NCBI GenBank assembly: GCA_002900995.3
Contig: CM035305.1
Location: forward strand, 3,518,467-3,582,466
DNA length: 64,000 nt
Direction: 5' to 3'
DNA from: Ganoderma boninense
Lineage: Eukaryota; Basidiomycota; Agaricomycetes; Polyporales; Polyporaceae
Part shown: in pieces, positions 37,001 to 49,328 of the stretch
Position numbering within the stretch: position 1 is the stretch's first letter
Layout: each line of letters opens with the position of its first letter
The notes under the pieces: generated by a model
Databases searched by the model: none
The model's input: only the letters and a program-made list of their open reading frames with translations
Told to the model about the DNA's origin: nothing
Made by a program: the position numbers and the translations under genes

Positions 37001-39662
37001 CGAATGGGACCAGATTATCTACATTCCTGGTACGTATACTCGTCGCGCCGATGCGTTGGCCATGTATCATTGGATGCTCACACTATACGTCCTAATTTAG
37101 TGCATTCCCTGAAAGAAGTACGCAACTAGCAGAACTCTCTCCTTCGAAGTTCATGTTCTGACCAACATTCTCAGACTATGCTGCTCGAGTGCATGGACTA
37201 TCAGCACCTTACGAAGGTGCGCGACCACATTTGACGTGTCTTGCAGCAGCCACTTAACCGCTTCTGTGCATCTTACAGGACCGCTCTCTCGGATACACGG
37301 AGCTCAAGGTTTCTGACCTCGCTAAGCCTATCGAAGGTGGAAGCGGCGAGTTCTTGTACGAGTCCACCGGCCTCAAGGAGGCGGAGGACCCGATCAAGAT
37401 CGGCAATAACTCGTTCAAGGGCAGGCTCATCTACAGCGCCCAGTTCATCCCCGCCTACGCCATCCGCGGCATCCGCTTCGACTCTGGCCCCGATCAGATC
37501 CAGCAAGCGGTCGAGAGATCGAAGTCTGGCACGCTCGACAACAACGGTGGGGGTAGCGTACGGGAAGACGACGAGAGCGAGGTCGACATGGAGATGTCCC
37601 AGGGCCGTGTCACCGTTAGCGCGCCAATCGACGAGGACAGGCCTGCTCACGGAACTGGGGAGGCCAATGGCACTGGTAACGGCGCTGCTGCGGGCCATCA
37701 CAAGACGGACTCTGTTGTCACCACGTCGTCTGGCAGGACGTCGGGCTCCACGGCTGTGGAGGATGAGAAGCGTCAGGAGCCACAGGGCATCGAAATGAGC
37801 AGGGAGGAGCTACTCAAGCACCGTGCGTTCTGTCAAAGCTTCGAATCGGTCCCGATGTCGCTGACGTTTGTGGCTCCAACCATGCAGAGGCGGGCGTCAT
37901 CATCTTCAACGTTGTCTCTGGCCAGCTGCACAAGAAGGCGCGCCTCGAGGTCCTGCTCGACGAAGGCTACTGGCCGGCGTTCAGTACCGTCCGCGCACGC
38001 AGCCAGAACGCCATGTGGAAGCACATTGGCGAAGGTGTCGTCAAGGAGCTCGACTTCAGCCGCGTTTGGTTGCGTCTCAACGAGGCGGACGAGGGCGACA
38101 AGGACGACGTTATCGCTGAATGGAAGGGTGATTCGAAGGCGTTCTTGGAGCAGACTCTGGTGCGCTGCACTCGTTTCAGCGACCTTGTGCAACTGTTGAC
38201 GTGATTGCAGGATGGCCCCGCCGAGTTCACGCTTGTGAACCAGGACGATCCGGAGAAGCGGTCTGTGGTCAGGGTTGAGGCGAAGTATCTCCCTGTGCCC
38301 ATTAAGCTCGAGCCCAGAGAGAGCGTCAACAGTACGTCGTCTGCTTATTCGACTGGTCTTGTTTACTCAGACTTTGCACAGACCAGGGTATGGTTCGGGT
38401 CGACCTCATCGATGGTCGTGGGATCCAGGGCGTGGACCGGGGTGGCAAGTCTGACCCCTTCGTTGTCTTCCATCTCAATGGTCAGCGAGTCTTCAAGTCG
38501 CAGACGAAGAAGAAGACTCTCAACCCAGAGTGGAACGAGAATTTCACTTTGGCAGTGGTAGGTTCCGAGGGTCTGGTTGGAACATGTTGGCCAGGAAAGC
38601 TTACTTGCATCTTCCAGCCGTCGCGCACAGGCGCGAACTTCATGCTCGAAGTGTTCGACTGGAACCAGATCGAACAGGCGAAGAGTTTGGGCTCGTGTAG
38701 GGTGGACCTTGATGACATCGAGGCATTCACCTCCGTCGAGCGTACCGTCTCACTGTCGCACGCGAAGCACGGTGACAAGGGCGAGATTCGTCTTCGCCTC
38801 TTGTTCACTCCGGAGATCATCGCGAAGGCGCGCAAGAACACGTCCACGTTCTCCACCGCGGGCCGTGCTATGACGCAGATCGGTGCTCTGCCCATGGGTG
38901 CAGGCAAGGGTGTCATCCACGGTGTCACGGGTGTATTCAGAAGGAGGAACAGCCAGAGCTCAGGCTCGTCGGATGAGGCTCGCGAGCCTCCTGCAGGCGT
39001 TGTGTCGAAGCCCGACGTTGAAGGGGCTGCAGCTACTTTCCCCACGGGTGGAGCGAATGGACAAAACCAGGAGCCAGGTACACTCCGGGTCATAGTGAAG
39101 GATGCCAAGGACTTGTCAACTGCGGACATCAAGCCCTATGTCCTCGTCCGTGTGGGCGACAAGGAGCACAAGACGCGACATGTGAATAAGACTACTACTC
39201 CGGAGTGGTACGCTTTCCAAACCATTTTCGCTCGGTCCTCGCGTTGACGATTGCCTTCCAAACAGGAATGACTCGTTTGCCTTCTCTGCGGCACCCGCTA
39301 CTCAACCCAAGCTCTTCGCCTGGGTGTATGACCACAAAACTCTCGGAAAGGACAAGATGCTGGGTATGGCTGAGATTGATGTGAGCCACCACCCTTCAGT
39401 GCTCCATCCTGTCTCGAAGCTGACATCGATGGCATAGATCTGGCAACACCTGAAGCCCAACGAATCCGTTCCGGCGACTGAGCTGACAGTGGAACTACGC
39501 GAAGGGCAGGGTCTTCTGCACTTACGCCTGGAGTACGACGCGGATGCACCTCTTTCCACCCGCGCCTCCCGCATGTCCCTCCACTCCACAGCAGCCAGCG
39601 ATAAGCCATCCCCGTCGCGATTCTCCATAAGCGGTAGGCGGCGGGGTGACCGGGATGACTGA
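34070..39662 (+). CDS. Tricalbin-like ER-plasma membrane tether (SMP domain and multiple C2 domains)
   Basis: Tricalbins tether cortical ER to the plasma membrane and move lipid. The start is MATVDGAPIPPEAQAKVHGI. A Pro-rich linker precedes a membrane hairpin, VLVTHFITRFNFGFGWIFII (near 34785). The SMP domain begins AEWMNNFLDRFWLIYEPVLS and continues VSSVDQILSQNCPPFLESLR and EKPVIDYVLKPIGGETFGLD. Five C2 domains follow: GVLQVTVQGARDLKGAKLGG (35665), VGIVRLTVHQAKELDTTKS (36245), VVRLWLQRARDVK plus SDPYVRVQ (36675-36890), MVRVDLIDGRGIQGVDRGGK (38390) and TLRVIVKDAKDLSTADIKPY (39080). A Ser/Arg-rich tail ends GRRRGDRDD. Two frame breaks, at about 35018-35023 in the SMP domain and about 35768-35771 in the first C2, are not introns. 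I treat them as probable sequence errors because the protein is otherwise complete. Confidence 0.87.
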
Positions 39663-40551
39663 TGGACGAGAACACGGACTGAAGTGTTTATGGCACGGTA
39701 CATTCACTACGATATTGACCGATCGGCTGACGGCTGGACATTAATTCCATGACATTCTCTCCCTAGTATCTGGTTTTACATCTGCATCTTTGTACTTAGT
39801 ATTGTTTAGCCATCGCATTCCCAACATCCTATGTTCCTTGTTTATCTATCTCTCTGTTAGGTGTTTAATGAGAGCGACGGAACTTGAGCAGCAAGAACCG
39901 AGTCGTCGATACCTATACCCATTATTTCCCATCTTTTAACTTCATGTTGTGGGGGACTTAAGGAGTTCCTTTTGAACTCCGCAAATTTGGATAGTACCAC
40001 ATCGCTGAGGACACTGTCTGCCACCCTTTTTTCTTTGATCGTAACAAACGTGAATCTCATTCGAATGGATGTTGTACAGAATCATGAGGCGTGACGAAGT
40101 GTACAAAGTGACGTGCGTATGACCTGTACGTGACGAAGATGAAGAGGGATACATGCGACCATGGGGGACATTAAGACGTGAGGTCGGATTTGGGGGTAAC
40201 GCAAAAGTGTGAAGAGTTAGAGTTCGTGATGCTATGAAGACAGACCGGGCGGATGCGGTTCGGAGAGGGGAAACCAAGGGAGAGGGGAAAACCAAGGGAG
40301 GGGCAATCTGAGCGAGCCGGGAGGCGGAAGACCAGAATGGTAGATGTACATAAAAATAGTGCAACAAGGGGGTAGAGCGCCCTGTCGACGCGCGGATGAC
40401 CTTACCGAAGCTTGAACCTGAATATTGCTACAAGCACCATACCAGAGGGTGTGGGTGAAGGTATCGAAATGGGGGCGGGTCCGAGTCTGAGTCTAACACG
40501 CTTGGAGAACCATGAGGGTAACGCTGAAGAGATGAGGCTGGGGCGGGATGT
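39663..40551. other. Intergenic region, convergent 3' flanks
   Basis: About 890 bases between two convergent genes. No gene is supported. It includes a short direct repeat at 40262-40306. Confidence 0.4.
40262..40306. repeat. Short tandem repeat, two and a half 17-18 bp units
   Basis: Unit ggagaggggaaaccaag (40262-40278) is followed by ggagaggggaaaaccaag (40279-40296) and a partial unit. It is purine-rich and lies between convergent genes. Confidence 0.7.
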
Positions 40552-43301
40552 CTATACCCAGGTGGTGGGCCCGAAGGTGCCATTTGCGACGAGGCGGGGC
40601 AGACCCATCGCGTCGGCAGTGGTCTGCCAGACGTCGTTGCCCCACCAGTCGAGCGTGAAGCCGCCCTTGGGGTACTGGAGGATGAAGAAGACGAGAACCA
40701 TGCCGAGCGAGACACCGATGTCGAGACCCGCGGAGAGGATGTAGTTGAAGCGGAGCCACCAGCGGAAGTGGTAGCGGCGGACGAACCACTGGAAGAAGCA
40801 CCCGACCATCGCCCAGGACGAGTAGTTGATGCCGGTCGCTGGTGGAAGCTGCGCGAGACCGGCGAAGCAGACGGGGATGTTGACGTAGCGGTAGAACGCG
40901 TCGGGTACCGGCGGGCGAGGATATAGAACGGAATGGGGAGGATCGCGCCGATGAGGAAGAAGTAGAGCACCCAGTTGTACATCCCGCCAACGGAGAAGAG
41001 GCGCCGTGGTCCGATGCCACCCCAGATGATGGCGGCGGTCGCGAAAGGTCGAGATGTCGTTGCAGACGAAGCCGTCCTTCTGCGTGGGCATGCAGAAGTC
41101 CTCGATGTTGGCGAACTGCCACTCCTGGACACCAACGCACACGAACACGGCGAGAGTGGATGCGACGACCTGGGCCATGAACATGACGCGAGGTGGGATC
41201 TTCTGGTAGTGCCCGACCTTCAAGTCGTTCAAGAAGAACATCGCCTGGTACGTCGGGACGAAACCGAACGTCTTGAAAACCATCGCGCCGACGGGACGGC
41301 CAGGGAGTGCGTAGCCAGCAACGAACTCGGAAAGCACGTTAAGCGCGGGGAGCTGGTTCGTGACAGCGCGGATAATGCCGATCGGGATGACGAAGATGAA
41401 GCCGATGAACAGAGAGAGAACGAGTGCCCAAACGGGGAACTGAGTGGGGAAGATCTCGATGGCGACGACACCGAAGATGAACGCGATGACGAAAATCGCG
41501 CCGTACCACCACATGGGGACTTCCTTGTATACGGTCATCATGCGAGCATGAATGTCCTTCTCGTCCTTCATAGTGCGACGGAACTGGCGAACGATGTCGT
41601 TCCTGTACCAGACTAACAAGAAGATTAGACGGCACTCCGAGTGCGAAAGAAATCATCGCTTACGGAAGGTGTGGACGACGACGGCAGTGATGACGGCGAA
41701 CTGAGTGCCGTAGGCGAGTTGTAGGGTCGCAGACATGAACAGCGGTGAGTAGGCATGGTACAGACTCTCGTCGAACAGGCCGTCAGGGGTAATAACCGCC
41801 GAGATGTTGTACGGCATGCCAGTGTTGTCGAACGAGGTCGAAGCAGAGATAGGGAAGTAGCCCGTGAAGAGGGTGTTCGTGACTAGAATTCAAGTTAGTG
41901 ACTTGCGTTTTCGAGCGAGTTCGGCTCGACTCACAATACATGATCGGTGCGATGACCCAGTAAACGATCACGAATGTGATGAAAATGTTTACTTCCGTCC
42001 ACCACTAGAAGCAAACGTGAGAGTCCACTCAGGGTTAGACCAAGAAGACAACTTACAGGCGAAACTAGAGGGCTTCCGAGCCACGAGATCATGGACCAGT
42101 CGAACGTCAAAAAGCCGAGACCGAGACCGGTGTTGTAGCCGAAGAGCGTGTTGACGGTCTGGTTCTGCGGCGCGATCCAGCACACCCAGCTGAAGACGCT
42201 CAGGCCGGTGAAGAGGAAGCCCGGCACGAAGTACCAGAGCGTGCTTCCGATGGCAACGAGAAGGAAGAACTTCTCGCGGGAGATGTGCTTGGTCTCCTTC
42301 TTGCCCCAGTTGCGGTTGAGGGTGTTAAGCAGCGCGCACGAAACGAGCGCAGAGGGCCAGATCATGCTGGAGGGCCAGACGAGGAGCTGGCGTGCGATTC
42401 CTGCCCATGCGTATCCGATCATCTGGGACGAGAGGGAGAGAAGGAGCTGGTAGCCGACGCTAGGGCGTTGGTTGTAGAACACGCGCTGCGCCGAGAAGAT
42501 CGTCGTCGCGTATGTGTCGGAGTAGACTGCGTTGGCCATGACGGTGATAACGGTGTGCTCCTTGACGTTGAAAGGACCGGGGTTGAGCGACCAGGTGTAG
42601 CCAAGGAATCGGAATTTTGTGGTTGGGAGGGCCCATTCGAGGAATTTGCCAGCCGGGAGAGCAATCAACTGAGCAATAAGAGCGCTAATAGCGACGGACG
42701 GCCCTGTGGAAGGTCAGCTTAGATGAGAAGCGAAGATTCTTGATCAGCAAACTTACAGCGCGAAGTGAAGAAGTGGTTCAATCCGGAAAGGAGAACGGAG
42801 AGAGTAATACCAAGGAACCAGCTATAGCAACAGGTCAGCATCGTGTCAGAAGCACTCGAGGGTAAGACGCGTACGTTCGGAAGGTGTTAACGGGCATAGA
42901 AGGGTCATCATAATTGGGAATAGCCGCCCTCACTTCAGCGTAAGGCGAGTCCCTACATTGGCGTCAGATGTTTCGTTCGCGTAATGTAGAAGTCAAGATA
43001 CGCACTCGTTAACATTATTCACAGCCGCCTCACGGAGCTCCAACTTGGTCGGAGTTGCCGATGTAGAGGTGTACGACGACGTCTCGATGTCGGAGTTGCG
43101 GTAGGAGGTTTCGGCCCATGAGCAGGTCTGACCCTTGTCGTCAAAGCTAGTCGTACTCGCGGTCGGGGAGGGTGTGGAGAAGTCCCAGTTAGGATCGTTG
43201 AAGTGATCCATCATGACATCCTCGGGGACATCGGGAGAGGAGTTGCGCCGCTGACGGAGCTGCGAGAACGAGAGAGCAAGGTTGAGAGCCTTCGCCTCCA
43301 T
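40552..43301 (-). CDS. OPT-family oligopeptide transporter
   Basis: Multi-pass proton-coupled transporter of the OPT family, which moves small peptides, glutathione or metal chelates across the plasma membrane. The cytoplasmic N-terminus begins MEAKALNLALSFSQLRQRRN and is Ser/Thr-rich. Membrane exons include VISVLLSGLNHFF-type sequence (near 42790), LEWALPTTKFRFLGYTWSLN, GPFNVKEHTVITVMANAVYS (the well-known OPT block NPGPFNVKEH, near 42570), VGYQLLLSLSSQMIGYAWAG, GSTLWYFVPGFLFTGLSVFS and WMVQVVAST-like sequence. The C-terminus carries AGLAQLPPATGINYSSWAMV then FVRRYHFRWWLRFNYILSAG. Two indels at about 41044 (extra T in a run) and about 40903 (missing base) put about 140 bases out of frame (SVGGMYNWVLYFFLIGAILP is in the other frame) before the frame returns. 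The gene is otherwise complete. The substrate cannot be told from sequence. Confidence 0.9.
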
Positions 43302-44561
43302 GATGGCAGTACCGGACTACAGAGTCTCCGCGGAGTGAGGGCGGGGGCGGGGGAGGATGAGCTTGTACATTGCAGAAGGCTGGTCTTATGAGGCGCGTTG
43401 CGAAAGGGGCACGCGTGGTCGCTCCAATTGTTTTGCGTGTCGGCTCATGCATAGCTAGGCGACGGCGGTCCTAGATGACTGGTGTCAATCTCAGTCTGGA
43501 TAGTGTCCGGCGACCGTTCGGGAAGGAGCAAGACAATAAGACGTGAGGTCACAAACGCGACACAAGACCGCGGAGTGTGAAGTTGATTCCCGCGGGGCGC
43601 ATGCGCTGCGCTGTTAAAGGCAATCTTTGCCGAAGATGTAATGCTTCGACTGAACAGTCATCGACTCTTCGGTTGCAAGCCTCGCAGGTGTTTCAGCAAG
43701 GTTTTCCGAGAGATGGATGAGGGGAGGGCAACTGCCCATGCATTGCCACTAGGCCGGCTGTCGGAATATGTGGAAATGAGGTGTCCATCAGGGCCGTTGA
43801 AGTCAGGAACGCAGAAGATGGAGAAGTTTTGTGTTATTGTGAACGCACACGGAGGCTCGTTCCAAGAGGAAAACCGGATTGAGCCGAGACAATAGCCTCC
43901 CCGGCCTTGGTCACAGGTTCGCAGCACCGCACCCACCCGGCGTCTATCCCCCCGGTCCACCCGAACAAAGACGCCCTCCAGAATCGCTATCTTTGATATT
44001 CCGGATCTGGATCCCCATTCCGCAATACAGCGCAATCGAATCATCTTTGCAGGCCGGAAACATGCATTCTTCCGTAACCTTTCGTCACCTCCTTCCACAC
44101 TCAGAAAGCGGGCGACAAACCCTGTCCACGCCGATCCCAGGCCAGCAACTGCCTGTTGGGGCAATGCCTTCCTGCCCTGAGAAAGCGGCGTCCACTCCGG
44201 ACTCCGAATCGTCACTCCTTTCGGAGAGAAACCGGTTGTTTACTTGGCGATGCTGACGGCAATACAGATAAGAGTGCTGCGAGACCCAACGAGACCTCGT
44301 ATCCAATCTTATCTCCGAGCACATAAATACCGCCTCTCATGCCACCATCGTATCGTGACCTTTGCGGCCCGCAAACGGCCTCTTCTGTGAGAGCGAAAGC
44401 AACGAATCCTTCCTCACAAAGCGCGACGATTGCGCATTCCCAGTGGCAAATGACGAAGAGCAGACAGTTTATAGGGTGCGACTCGGTGGCCAGGATCGCT
44501 ACGGCTCCTTCTCAAGAACCCTTTGAGAACGCCCCTTGCACTGACTCAGTGACAGATCGCC
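43302..44561. other. Intergenic region, divergent promoters
   Basis: About 1.26 kb between the OPT transporter and the dioxygenase, which are transcribed away from each other. A 185-codon minus frame at 43658-44215 has no recognised domain and I do not support it as a gene. No regulatory site was identified with confidence. Confidence 0.4.
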
Positions 44562-45864
44562 ATGTCTACCGTCCAGACAATTACCGAATCCCTCCCCGCC
44601 CTTACGTTGCGACAAGACAAATCACAGCAGCCCAAGAAGGAAGACGAATACAAGTATGCTCACCTGCTTCCCGTTTTCCCCACGGACGAACACTACCCAC
44701 CCTTGACTCCCTTTGACCACGTCGACCCGGGCTTACGTGCATTGGAACACCCGAACCCCCGGTCCTTCCTCGACAACGCCACGAGCGTTAGCCAGATCAC
44801 CCCTCGCCTGGGCACGGAAGTTCGCGGCGTTAGCCTCGCAGAGCTTGATAATGATGGACGCGATCAGTTAGCCTTAGAGGTGCGTACTACATATCGCTTC
44901 TCTGAGAATATTCTCATGGACGACGCACCCGCCCATTGTGCCTCCTCTTTCCACCTTCCCCTTGCGGCGAACAAAACAGGTTGCGAAGCGCGGCCTCGTA
45001 GTGTTCCGGGACCAGCAGGACTTCATCGACCGCGGACCCGAGTTCTACCGCGAGTGGGGCAGGTACTTCGGCCGCCTGCACATACACCCGACCTCCGGCC
45101 ATCCTGAGGGCGTGCCCGAGGTGCACCTCGTGTACCGCGACCAGAACACGACGTACAACTTCGAGCTCGAGGATCGGATCACCTCCACCATCTGGCATTC
45201 GGACGTGTCGTACGAGCTCCAGCCGCCCGGCCTCACGACGTTCTTCCTCCTCTCTTCGCCCGAGTCCGGCGGGGACACGATCTTCGCGTCGCAGGTGTCC
45301 ACGCTGAGCCGCCTCTCGCCGCAGTTTGTTGCGTTCCTCAAGACCCTCAAGGCGACACACTCCGGCTTCGAGCAGGCCGAGTACTCGCGCTCAGGGCGCC
45401 GCGGCGGTGTCGTGCGTCGCGAGCCCGTGGAGAACGTGCACCCCGTCGTCCGCAGGCACCCCGTCACCGGTGAAGAGGCTCTTTACGTGAACCGCCAGTT
45501 CACGCGCCGCATTGTCGGCCTGAAGCTCGAGGAGTCTAGTCAGTCATCACATGCGCCTCTGACAACGAATGCTTGCTGACCTGGCATGATGACAGACGCC
45601 ATCCTCAACTTCCTCTACGACCACATTGACCGGAGCATCGACAACCAGGCTCGTGTCAAGTGGGCGCCGAACACCGTTGTTCTGTGGGACAACCGCGTCA
45701 CCGCGCATGTAAGTGTGTATCGTGCGCATATACCGAGCAGTTGCTGAAGATGTCTCCAGTCTGCTATCCTCGACTTCGAAAAAGGTGGTCACCGTCGCCA
45801 CGGCGCTCGCATTACCCCTCAGGCAGAACGTCCCATCGCCGCAAACCCTGACTTGAAGTTGTAG
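44562..45864 (+). CDS. TauD/TfdA-family alpha-ketoglutarate-dependent dioxygenase (sulfonate dioxygenase-like)
   Basis: Fe(II)/2-oxoglutarate oxygenase of the kind that releases sulfite from alkyl sulfonates such as taurine (yeast Jlp1-like). The start is MSTVQTITESLPALTLRQDK. Family blocks are PRLGTEVRGVSLAELDNDGR, KRGLVVFRDQQDF, EWGRYFGRLHIHPTSGHPEG, IWHSDVSYELQPPGLTTFFL (with the H-x-D iron ligands) and YVNRQFTRRIVGLKLEES. After an intron come NTVVLWDNRVTAH and, beyond a last intron, SAILDFEKGGHRRHGARITP. That last exon gives the distal His context and the 2-oxoglutarate-binding Arg. The stop is at 45862-45864. Three introns are needed and all keep phase. The exact substrate is not shown; sulfonates are the family expectation. 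Confidence 0.87.
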
Positions 45865-45941
45865 GTTGGATATACGCAGAGAGGAAGAACAGAACTGGGT
45901 ATCAGTTGAATAGGCCGTGTATTTTGTAGCATGCATATGCA

Positions 45942-46946
45942 TCATGTTTCCGAGGCCTGTCGAAGGAATCTCAGGACATACAGATGCTCCCGCCCAGCTC
46001 GACGTTGAAGTGCGACCTATTTGAGCGACGAAATATTGAATTCGGAGTCCATTCACGCAACGATATCGCGCATACCTCTCCTTTGAGGCCATGTTGTTGT
46101 TGCATTCGGTGACAAATTCCTGGGATGTCGTTCTGTTTGACAGCAACGAGATAGAACCGTCCACGCGGAGACAATAGGTCCTACAGAGAGTGATGCTGGG
46201 GGTTAGACCGAAAGCGGAGTATTGTTATGGCTGGCCATGCCTCTACTTGGTCTAGCAGGATATCGGTGACAGCCATGCCAGCCTGACCGCCTGCCCAAGC
46301 CCCTGCGATTCCCCCATCGAGCTGCGCTTCATCGGCCTCGTCCAAATCGGTCGGAACATAAGGCGGGTTGAATAAGAGGATATCCACAGAATGTCGCAAC
46401 CGGCTGCGTAGCGGTGCTGCCAAGGAAGCTAATACTGGTTGGATGGGAACCTACTGAAAGGCCGTTCGGTCCAAGAGAGGAAATCCGAGTTTTATGAATT
46501 GACGCACTTTATTCTGTACCCCCGTTGCTTTGGTACTCCTGCTCGCGTGGAGGTTGATGTCTGTAGCCAGATATACTGACAATGAACGAGATGAGCCGAG
46601 AGCGTCGGCGGTTCAAGTCAAAGCGACCGTACAGCATGTTGAGGACCCCATGATCTTCCCAGCGAATGCACTGACGCATCCGGAACCAGAACTGTACAAA
46701 GGTTACGGGCGGCAGAATGTCCACAGGTCGCAAGGCGTACCCAATTTCCAGACAAACTTGAGGTCGGAGGTCCCGGAGCGCGTCCGCATCCTCCTCCAAC
46801 GCGTCTAGTAGGATGAACGTATCCTCTGGTCCGGGGTAAACTACGGAACATGTTGTGCGTGTTGTTATGGAAAACAAACCTGCAGGCTCGTATACGTGCC
46901 TGTAGTCTTCGGCCTTCAGGTGGGATAGATCTGGGGTGGGAATCAT
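45942..46946 (-). CDS. MTQ2: eRF1 glutamine N5-methyltransferase (MTQ2/HemK-like)
   Basis: Methylates the GGQ glutamine of release factor eRF1 together with Trm112. The start is MIPTPDLSHLKAEDYRHVYE, typical of the family, joined by a short intron to VYPGPEDTFILLDALEEDAD. The SAM-binding motif LEIGSGSGCVSAF is restored by splicing at about 46710-46760. The catalytic motif is DILLFNPPYVPTDLDEA (near 46370). The C-terminus is GRFYLVAVKQNDIPGICHRM. After it a 59-nt intron (GTATGC...AAATAG) adds a last exon with the conserved QRRAGREHLYVLRF and a stop at 45942-45944. Reading through instead would stop at 45971 and lose that conserved end. It converges tail-to-tail on the dioxygenase, only 77 bases away, and is divergent from ALG10 (156 bases between starts). 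Confidence 0.88.
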
Positions 46947-47102
46947 GGTCGTAGCTGGATGCAAGGTGGTTTGTGACTCTGAGGGAGGTTGATCGTCGCG
47001 GTCTGACGCGAGGAAGACGCGCCGGGGAGGCGCCCATGCGCGTCCAGCATGTTCTCGCTCCGGCTGCCGGAAGCGGTAGCACACATCTGGCAGTGGGCCG
47101 CC

Positions 47103-48974
47103 ATGTCGTCCACGTCCCCGGCCCCGACGTACTATGTTATCTTCTGCGCAGTTGCCGTGGTAGTTTTGAAGGCAGTAAATGAGGAGGTTACGGAGCCGTA
47201 CATGGTGCGTCATTGCTTCGTTGACAGTGGGATGAAGACTCAGCGGGGAACGTGTTCGTAGGACGAGCCATTCCATGTCCCGCAGGCGCAGGCGTACTGC
47301 AACGGCGACTACTGGTCGTGGGACCCCAAGATTACCACACCTCCTGGGCTGTGAGTTTTGCATCTTGAAGGCCGACGCGCCGACGCTGAAGATGTTCGGA
47401 CAGCTATGCGTTGAGCCTGGTTCTAAAGAAGATCTTCTTGTTCAAGTGCAACCTCTCCATGCTCCGCTTGACTGCGATGCTGTCCCTACTGGCTCTTCCT
47501 ATCGTTCTGACGCCGCTAATTTCATACCACAAGCGCGAAAGACCTCCGTCGTCGTTGGCGACACCTCTCCTCGAAGCAGTGATTCTGGCCTCCTTCCCTC
47601 TTGCCTGGTTCTACGGTTTTCTCTACTACACGGAGGTCCCCAGTCTGGTGTCCGTCCTTTCAAGCGTGGTCCTCGCCTCCGAGGGAAAGCACTGGCTCGC
47701 TGCCTTGGTATGTTTCGATTGCTACAACGGGCGACGTGTTGAAGGGAGACTTATGGAAGACAAGCATGGCAGTTAGGTCTGGTCAGCTGCACATTCCGAC
47801 AAAACAACATTATATGGGTCCTCTACGCCTATGCGTGCAGCCAGCTCATGGCCCTCCGTTTTCGGCGCGCACCCCCGGGTGCGAAGCCCGTCGCGAAGTT
47901 GCACGACCCACCCGCCCTGGAGGCGCGCCCCGGTGCGTCGCAGATCGCAGATCATATGGCTTCTGTTTACCGACATGAGGCACCCTCATAACTTTACAGG
48001 TGACTTCATCTACGCGATCCTCAGCGCGCCGAAGGTCATTCCGGACATCCTGCCCGCGTTTGTTCCCTACACCCTAGTGCTGGCGGTCTTCGGAGCCTTC
48101 ATCGTCTGGAATGGAGGGATCGTTCTCGGTCAGTCGGTTCGAGCAGGTTGGTGGGCCAATAGGATGACATAGCTGACGCACCCTGTGATCGTAGGGGACA
48201 AGTCGAACCACGTCCCTGCATTTCATGTACCGCAGCTGTACTACTTCGTAGGCTTTGCGACTGCGTTTGGGTGGCCGGCCTTAGTGAGCGGTAAAGGGGG
48301 AGTCGGCTCTCTGGCCCACGACGTGTTCGCGAGGATGTTTGGGAACCAGAGGTACTCCTTGCGGCGCAAGACATGTTTGTCTCATGTCTAACTTCTCTTC
48401 CCAGGAGGATGCTCGTTACCTGCGTCGCGTCGGTGGTCATGAGTTTCACAATCTACAAGTTCACGTTTGTCGCAGCTGTTTCCGAAACCCCGTTGCTCTG
48501 CTGACGCGTCTGACACCAGGATTCAGCACCCGTTCCTGCTGTCGGATAATCGCCATTATACGTTCTACATCTGGCGACGCGTCTTTCTTCTGCACCCCTT
48601 GGTGCCATACCTCCTCGTTCCAGGGTACATTGCCTGTGCATGGGCGTGGTTCCTCCGTATCGGTGCGTATCGTTTGTATTGAGGGCCTTCTTCGGATGTC
48701 CAGCCGTGGCTGACCGTCCGCGCTCGCAGGGCACGATCAAACTTTGCTACAAAACTTGCTTCTTCCCGTGCTGGTAGTGCCGACATTGCTTCCCACACCA
48801 CTTCTCGAGCCGCGCTACTTCTTAATACCGTACATTCTGCTGAGAGCGCAGGTGAAAGACGTTCCGCTACGGGGACTCGCGGTGGAATGCCTGTGGTACG
48901 CGGCGATCAACGGTGTGACGATGTATGTGTTCTTGTACAAGCCGCGAGAGGGGGTAGGGCGATTCATGTGGTAG
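47103..48974 (+). CDS. ALG10: Dol-P-Glc:Glc2Man9GlcNAc2-PP-Dol alpha-1,2-glucosyltransferase ALG10
   Basis: ER membrane enzyme that adds the last glucose to the lipid-linked N-glycan precursor. The start is [20 protein letters not shown], with a first membrane segment. The next exon carries the family hallmark [20 protein letters not shown] then [10 protein letters not shown], where the acidic DE is essential in the family. Further hydrophobic segments include [40 protein letters not shown] and [20 protein letters not shown] with [10 protein letters not shown]. Then come [40 protein letters not shown] and [14 protein letters not shown], all matching the ALG10 C-terminal half. It ends [12 protein letters not shown]. 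About six introns, all short. I see no break in frame. Confidence 0.92.
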
Positions 48975-49328
48975 AGCGACGGAGAATGAAGGACTTGTTC
49001 ACGCGTAGGAAGGAGCATGCCTGGCTCCTTCCTGCAGGAGCGGCAAAGCGGAACCTCGCTTGCCTGGTGTGGGACCGCGTGACGGGATTCAGCAGGGCGC
49101 GTAGTCGGCGCGCGCCAAGTGGGGACGTGGTTGAACTCGGACTCGAACAGGGATTCACACGATGCACGGTGCGCCGACTTCACGACTGTAGGCACGAACT
49201 CGTTACGACCGCCAATCGACTTATCATACCCATCCCTATACCCTCACGCACGATCCTCACGATTTTAAACACTCTATTCCCCGCCACCATATAACCTTTC
49301 TATCCCCGTTCCCCCACATCCCTTCACC
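48975..49328. other. Intergenic region
   Basis: 354 bases between two plus-strand genes. The last 100 bases are C/T-rich with short A/T patches and probably form the promoter of the next gene. No defined site. Confidence 0.35.

Noticed and set aside
34070..39662. Tricalbin as a pseudogene because of two frame breaks
   Set aside because: All domains are present on both sides of each break, and other essential genes here show the same kind of indel, so technical error is more likely.
40552..43301. Programmed frameshifting in the OPT gene
   Set aside because: Two opposite indels 140 bases apart with no slippery site or stimulatory structure seen; an insertion/deletion pair is simpler.
43658..44215. 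185-codon minus-strand open frame between the OPT transporter and the dioxygenase
   Set aside because: No recognised domain, no clear splice partners and unremarkable composition; treated as a chance frame.
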